Source: Brevibacterium yomogidense (lineage in GTDB: Bacteria; Actinomycetota; Actinomycetes; Actinomycetales; Brevibacteriaceae). Taken from it: 64,000 nt of DNA. Shown here one piece after another: positions 60,604-64,000 of this stretch (positions are counted from its first letter, which is position 1; each line of letters begins with the position of its first letter). The stretch covers positions 1-64,000 of the forward strand of contig NZ_FWFF01000008.1 of NCBI RefSeq assembly GCF_900163715.1, in the 5' to 3' direction. The notes under the pieces are model-generated. The model was not told where the DNA came from. It did no database searches and saw only the letters and a list, made by a program, of their open reading frames with translations. The position numbers and the translations under genes are program-made.

Positions 60604-62193
60604 ATGGCCACTGAGTTCATCGACCGCGTCACCCTGCACATCGCAGGCGGGGACGGCGGAAACGGCTGCGTCTCGATCAGACGTGAGAAGTTCAAGCCCC
60701 TGGGCGGCCCGGATGGCGCCAACGGCGGTGACGGGGGAACCGTGGTGCTCGAGGTCGATGCGCAGACCACGACGCTGCTTCCGTACCACCGCTCCCCGCA
60801 CCGCCGCGCAGCGCACGGCGGGATCGGCAAGGGCGACCTGCGCCACGGCGCCGATGGCGGCGAGCTGGTCCTCCCCGTCCCGGAGGGCACCGTCGTGAAG
60901 ACGAAGTCCGGAGAGGTGCTGGCCGACCTGGTGGGCCACGGAACGCGCTTCATCGCCGCAGCGGGCGGACGAGGCGGCCTGGGCAATGCCGCTCTCGCGT
61001 CGACGAAGCGCAAGGCTCCCGGCTTCGCCCTGCTCGGGATCCCGGGGGAGGAGCGCTCCCTCGTGCTCGAGATCAAGTCGGTGGCGGACATCGCCCTCGT
61101 GGGCTTCCCCTCCGCGGGGAAGTCCAGCCTCATCGCTGCGATGTCGGCGGCACGGCCCAAGATCGCGGAGTATCCGTTCACGACGCTGGTGCCGAACCTC
61201 GGGGTCGTCGAGGCCGGGGGGACCCGCTTCACCGTCGCGGATGTCCCCGGCCTCATCCCCGGCGCCGCAGAGGGCAGGGGACTCGGACTTGAGTTCCTGC
61301 GCCACGTCGAGCGCTGTGCCGGCCTGGTCCACGTGATCGACCTCGCCACCTGGGAGACGGACAGGGACCCTGTGAACGATCTGCGGGCGATCGAGGCGGA
61401 GCTGGCGGACTACGCAGTCGACATCGCCCACGGCGGCGACCTGCTGCCACTCGATGAACGGCCCACCCTCGTCGCCCTCAACAAGATGGACGTGACCGAT
61501 GGTCGCGAGATGGCCGATATGGTGCGTCCGGAGCTGGAGGCCGCGGGCTACCGGGTCTTCGAGATCTCCGCCGTGTCGCACGAGGGCCTGCGCGAGCTGT
61601 CGTTCGCCATGGCCGGTCTTGTGGAGGCCGAGCGCGCCCGTCGCGAAGCGGAGCCCGATGTGCCGGAACGCGTCGTCCTGCGTCCCCGGGCCGTCGACGA
61701 CAAGGGCTTCCGCGTCGTCGTCGAGCACGCCGACGACGAGCCCGTCTACCGCATCCTGGGCGACAAGCCCGAGCGCTGGATCCTGCAGACGGACTTCTCC
61801 AACGACGAGGCCGTCGGCTACCTGAGCGATCGACTCGACCGTCTGGGCATCGAGGCGGAGCTGTTCCGCGCCGGTGCAGTGCCCGGTGCGACGGTCGTCG
61901 TGGGCGCGGGCGATGGCGTCATCTTCGACTGGGACCCCACGATGGTCGGCGGTGCCGAGCTGCTCGGAGGCCGTGGACACGACGCCCGCTTCGAAGATCG
62001 CACACGTGCCACGCGCCGTGAGCGGAAGGAAGCATTCCACGATCGCATGGATGCGAAGGCCGCGACCCGTGCGGAGTTCGAGGCTGAGCGCGTCGCGGAG
62101 AACGCGGCCAAGGAGCGCGAGGCTCGTGCCGAGCGCACCGCTCGCCCTGCACCCGAGAGCGTTGACGACGGCGGCGAGGACGGGCGGTCGTGA
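60604..62193 (+). CDS. obgE: GTPase Obg/CgtA
   Basis: A 529-residue GTPase that acts in 50S ribosome assembly and stress response. The N-terminal Gly-rich Obg fold (G-G-D-G-G-N-G-C, then G-G-D-G-G) spans ~1-160. GTPase motifs are [18 protein letters not shown] and N-K-M-D. The OCT domain follows, and the last ~60 residues are a charged tail as in other Actinobacteria. GTGA overlap with proB couples the two. Confidence 0.96.
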   Translation: MATEFIDRVTLHIAGGDGGNGCVSIRREKFKPLGGPDGANGGDGGTVVLEVDAQTTTLLPYHRSPHRRAAHGGIGKGDLRHGADGGELVLPVPEGTVVKTKSGEVLADLVGHGTRFIAAAGGRGGLGNAALASTKRKAPGFALLGIPGEERSLVLEIKSVADIALVGFPSAGKSSLIAAMSAARPKIAEYPFTTLVPNLGVVEAGGTRFTVADVPGLIPGAAEGRGLGLEFLRHVERCAGLVHVIDLATWETDRDPVNDLRAIEAELADYAVDIAHGGDLLPLDERPTLVALNKMDVTDGREMADMVRPELEAAGYRVFEISAVSHEGLRELSFAMAGLVEAERARREAEPDVPERVVLRPRAVDDKGFRVVVEHADDEPVYRILGDKPERWILQTDFSNDEAVGYLSDRLDRLGIEAELFRAGAVPGATVVVGAGDGVIFDWDPTMVGGAELLGGRGHDARFEDRTRATRRERKEAFHDRMDAKAATRAEFEAERVAENAAKEREARAERTARPAPESVDDGGEDGRS

Positions 62194-63344
62194 TCACTGA
62201 GGCCCTGACCAGGGCACAGGTGGGCGATGCCAAGAGGATCGTCGTGAAGATCGGCTCCTCGTCGCTCACGACGATGGCGGACGGACTCGACCACGATCGG
62301 CTGCGCCGGGTCGCGGACGTGCTGGGCGCGGAGCGCGCGGCCGGCAGGGAAGTCGTCCTCGTATCGTCCGGCGCGGTCGCCGCGGGACTGGACCCGATGG
62401 GCATCTCCCGACGTCCCAAGGACCAGGCGACCAAGCAGGCCGCCGCAGGTGTGGGCCAGAGCCTCCTGATGGCGGCCTACACCCAGGCGCTGGCCGCGCA
62501 TCGTCTGGTTCCCGCACAGGTGCTGCTCACCGCCGACGATCTCATCCACCGCGCGAAGTACCGCAACGCCCAGCGGGCTGTCGAACGCATGCTGGCGCTG
62601 GGGATCTTCCCCATCGTGAATGAGAATGACGCGGTGGTCTCGCACGGAGTCCGGTTCGGCGACAATGACCGCCTGTCGGCGCTGGTCGCCCACCTCATCC
62701 ACGCGGAGGCGCTCGTCCTCCTGTCCGATGTCGACGCCCTGTGCACTGCACCGCCGGGGACGCCGGGCAGCGAGCGCGTGCCGTTCATCTCGGGTCCCGG
62801 GCATCTGGACGAGCTGAGCATCGGCGGCACGGGTGCTGCCGGGACCGGCACCGGCGGGATGGTGACGAAGGTCCAGGCCGCGACGATGGCGGCCGATTCC
62901 GGGATCGCCACGATCCTCACGTCTGCGGACCGCGTGGCCGAGGCCGTGGCCGGGGACGACGTCGGAACCGCCTTCGGTGTGACGCACCGCCGGAGATCCA
63001 CCCGGCTCCTGTGGCTGGCGCACCTCGCGCAGAAGCACGGGACCGTGCACGTGGACGAGGGTGCGGCGCGCGCAGTGTCCGAACGGGGCAGATCGCTGCT
63101 CGCCGTCGGCGTGACCGGCGCGGACGGCGGATTCGACGCAGGAGACCCCGTGGACGTCCGCGGTCCAAACGGCGCACTCGTCGCTCGCGGCATCGCCAAC
63201 TTCGCCGAGGACGAGCTGCCGGCCATGATCGGCAAATCGTCGGAGGAGTTGGGCAACACTCTCGGGGCGGACTACCGTAGAGAGGTCATCCACCGGAACG
63301 ACATGGTCCTCACGGACGCGGTTTTCGAGCAAGGGGAGCAATGA
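62190..63344 (+). CDS. proB: Glutamate 5-kinase
   Basis: A 384-residue enzyme that phosphorylates glutamate in the first step of proline synthesis. The amino-acid kinase part has [18 protein letters not shown] and F-P-I-V-N-E-N-D-A, and G-T-G-G-M-V-T-K is the nucleotide loop. A C-terminal PUA domain is present ([11 protein letters not shown]). GTG start overlapping the obgE stop, ATGA overlap with proA. Proline feedback normally acts on this enzyme. Confidence 0.96.
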   Translation: MITEALTRAQVGDAKRIVVKIGSSSLTTMADGLDHDRLRRVADVLGAERAAGREVVLVSSGAVAAGLDPMGISRRPKDQATKQAAAGVGQSLLMAAYTQALAAHRLVPAQVLLTADDLIHRAKYRNAQRAVERMLALGIFPIVNENDAVVSHGVRFGDNDRLSALVAHLIHAEALVLLSDVDALCTAPPGTPGSERVPFISGPGHLDELSIGGTGAAGTGTGGMVTKVQAATMAADSGIATILTSADRVAEAVAGDDVGTAFGVTHRRRSTRLLWLAHLAQKHGTVHVDEGAARAVSERGRSLLAVGVTGADGGFDAGDPVDVRGPNGALVARGIANFAEDELPAMIGKSSEELGNTLGADYRREVIHRNDMVLTDAVFEQGEQ

Positions 63345-64000
63345 CGACTGACATCAGCCCACGCGTGGTCCGCGGGGTCACACGTGTCGTGGCGGCGGCG
63401 AAGGAGGCGTCCAGCGGGGTTGCCCAGGCATCGACGCGCCTCAAGGACGACGCGCTCGAAGCCATCGCGCAGAGACTGGAAGCGAATGTCGACGACATCC
63501 TGGCGGCGAACGCGGAGGACATCGAGACCGCGCGCATGCGCGGGGTCGACGAGCCCCTCGTCGATCGCCTGACCCTGACGGAAGCACGGATCCTCGACAT
63601 CGCCGGCGCTGTCCGCGAAGTCATCGGCCTGCCCGACCCCGTGGGAACGGTGGAGCACGGCAGGACGATGCCCAATGGGATGCGCGTCTCGCAGGAGCGC
63701 GTGCCCGTCGGAGTCGTCGGTGCGATCTACGAAGCACGCCCGAACGTCACAGTCGACATCGCAGCGCTCGCGCTCAAATCGGGGAACGCCGTGGTCCTGC
63801 GCGGCGGATCCGCGGCCCGCTCGTCCAACACACTGCTCATAGAGCTCCTCCGCACGGCCGTGGAGTCCGTCGGACTGCCGTCCGCGACCGTGACCGGGAT
63901 CGATGAGTTCGGTCGCGATGGCACGACCGTTCTCATGCAGGCGCGCGACTACGTCGACCTGCTGATCCCTCGCGGGGGAGCGGACCTGATCTCCAAGGTG
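63341..64000 (+). CDS. proA: Glutamate-5-semialdehyde dehydrogenase (gamma-glutamyl phosphate reductase), 5' part
   Basis: The first 220 codons of a gene cut by the window edge. Family blocks are visible: E-R-V-P-V-G-V-V-G-A-I-Y-E-A-R-P-N-V-T, L-K-S-G-N-A-V-V-L-R-G-G-S-A-A and D-L-L-I-P-R-G-G. The catalytic Cys lies beyond the window. It reduces glutamyl phosphate to glutamate semialdehyde in proline synthesis. AGGGGAGC precedes the ATG, which overlaps the proB stop. Confidence 0.96.
   Translation, partial: MTTDISPRVVRGVTRVVAAAKEASSGVAQASTRLKDDALEAIAQRLEANVDDILAANAEDIETARMRGVDEPLVDRLTLTEARILDIAGAVREVIGLPDPVGTVEHGRTMPNGMRVSQERVPVGVVGAIYEARPNVTVDIAALALKSGNAVVLRGGSAARSSNTLLIELLRTAVESVGLPSATVTGIDEFGRDGTTVLMQARDYVDLLIPRGGADLISKV

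Overview
The window is GC-rich throughout, with strong GC bias at third codon positions. It has GTG/TTG as well as ATG starts, purine-rich ribosome binding sites and many stop-start overlaps of the ATGA/GTGA type. Gene content points to an actinobacterium of the Micrococcales: paired clpP1-clpP2-clpX, an actinobacterial translational T-box in front of ileS, folC-DUF4233-ndk, rne-rplU-rpmA-obg-proB-proA, a mycothiol-type DsbA-like protein, and a 13E12-type HNH fragment at the left edge. I cannot name the genus from sequence alone. Most of the window is ordinary chromosomal backbone; no prophage, insertion sequence, CRISPR array or biosynthetic cluster was seen.

Layout. 1-4150: end of an HNH protein, a DivIVA-like coiled-coil gene, thiolase, an MTH1187-type thiamine-binding protein and tRNA-Arg. 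4300-11230: two translationally coupled dynamin-like GTPases, ssb, a Ser/Asp-rich lipoprotein and ettA. 11280-18275: tesB, a hotdog thioesterase, an unknown protein, truncated haemoglobin, MscS channel and pepN. 18445-25045: DsbA-like protein, rpiB, a DUF418 membrane protein with divergent TetR regulator, ogt, a fused Ada-AlkA protein and a CPBP-family protein. 25200-26000: divergent tRNA-Gly and tRNA-Pro, a tandem array and a newly called 49-residue protein. 26100-33400: a polytopic membrane protein, an NCS1 transporter with a cysteine hydrolase, and a four-gene osmoprotectant-type ABC transporter.

33580-46040: tig, clpP1, clpP2, clpX (with a full match to the ClgR activator motif before clpP1), a lipoprotein, AIM24, valS, an acyltransferase, an SDR and a flavin monooxygenase. 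46040-52160: T-box, ileS, folC, DUF4233 and ndk as one translationally coupled block. 52230-64000: VKOR, NUDIX hydrolase, rne/rng, an alanine/sodium symporter, chorismate mutase, rplU-rpmA, obgE, proB and the start of proA.

How it fits together. The protein-quality genes (trigger factor, ClpXP), translation genes (two tRNA synthetases, L21, L27, Obg, EttA, RNase E) and alkylation repair genes (Ogt, Ada-AlkA) are housekeeping. The most informative regulatory sites are three. The DUF418/tetR intergenic region has two 7-2-7 operators laid over two facing promoters. The ileS leader has mutually exclusive antisequestor and sequestor pairings. The clpP1 promoter carries the ClgR box. The most unusual feature at genome scale is a set of at least eleven short tandem arrays or direct repeats (period 10-31 nt) with unrelated sequences, most of them starting at or just after a stop codon.
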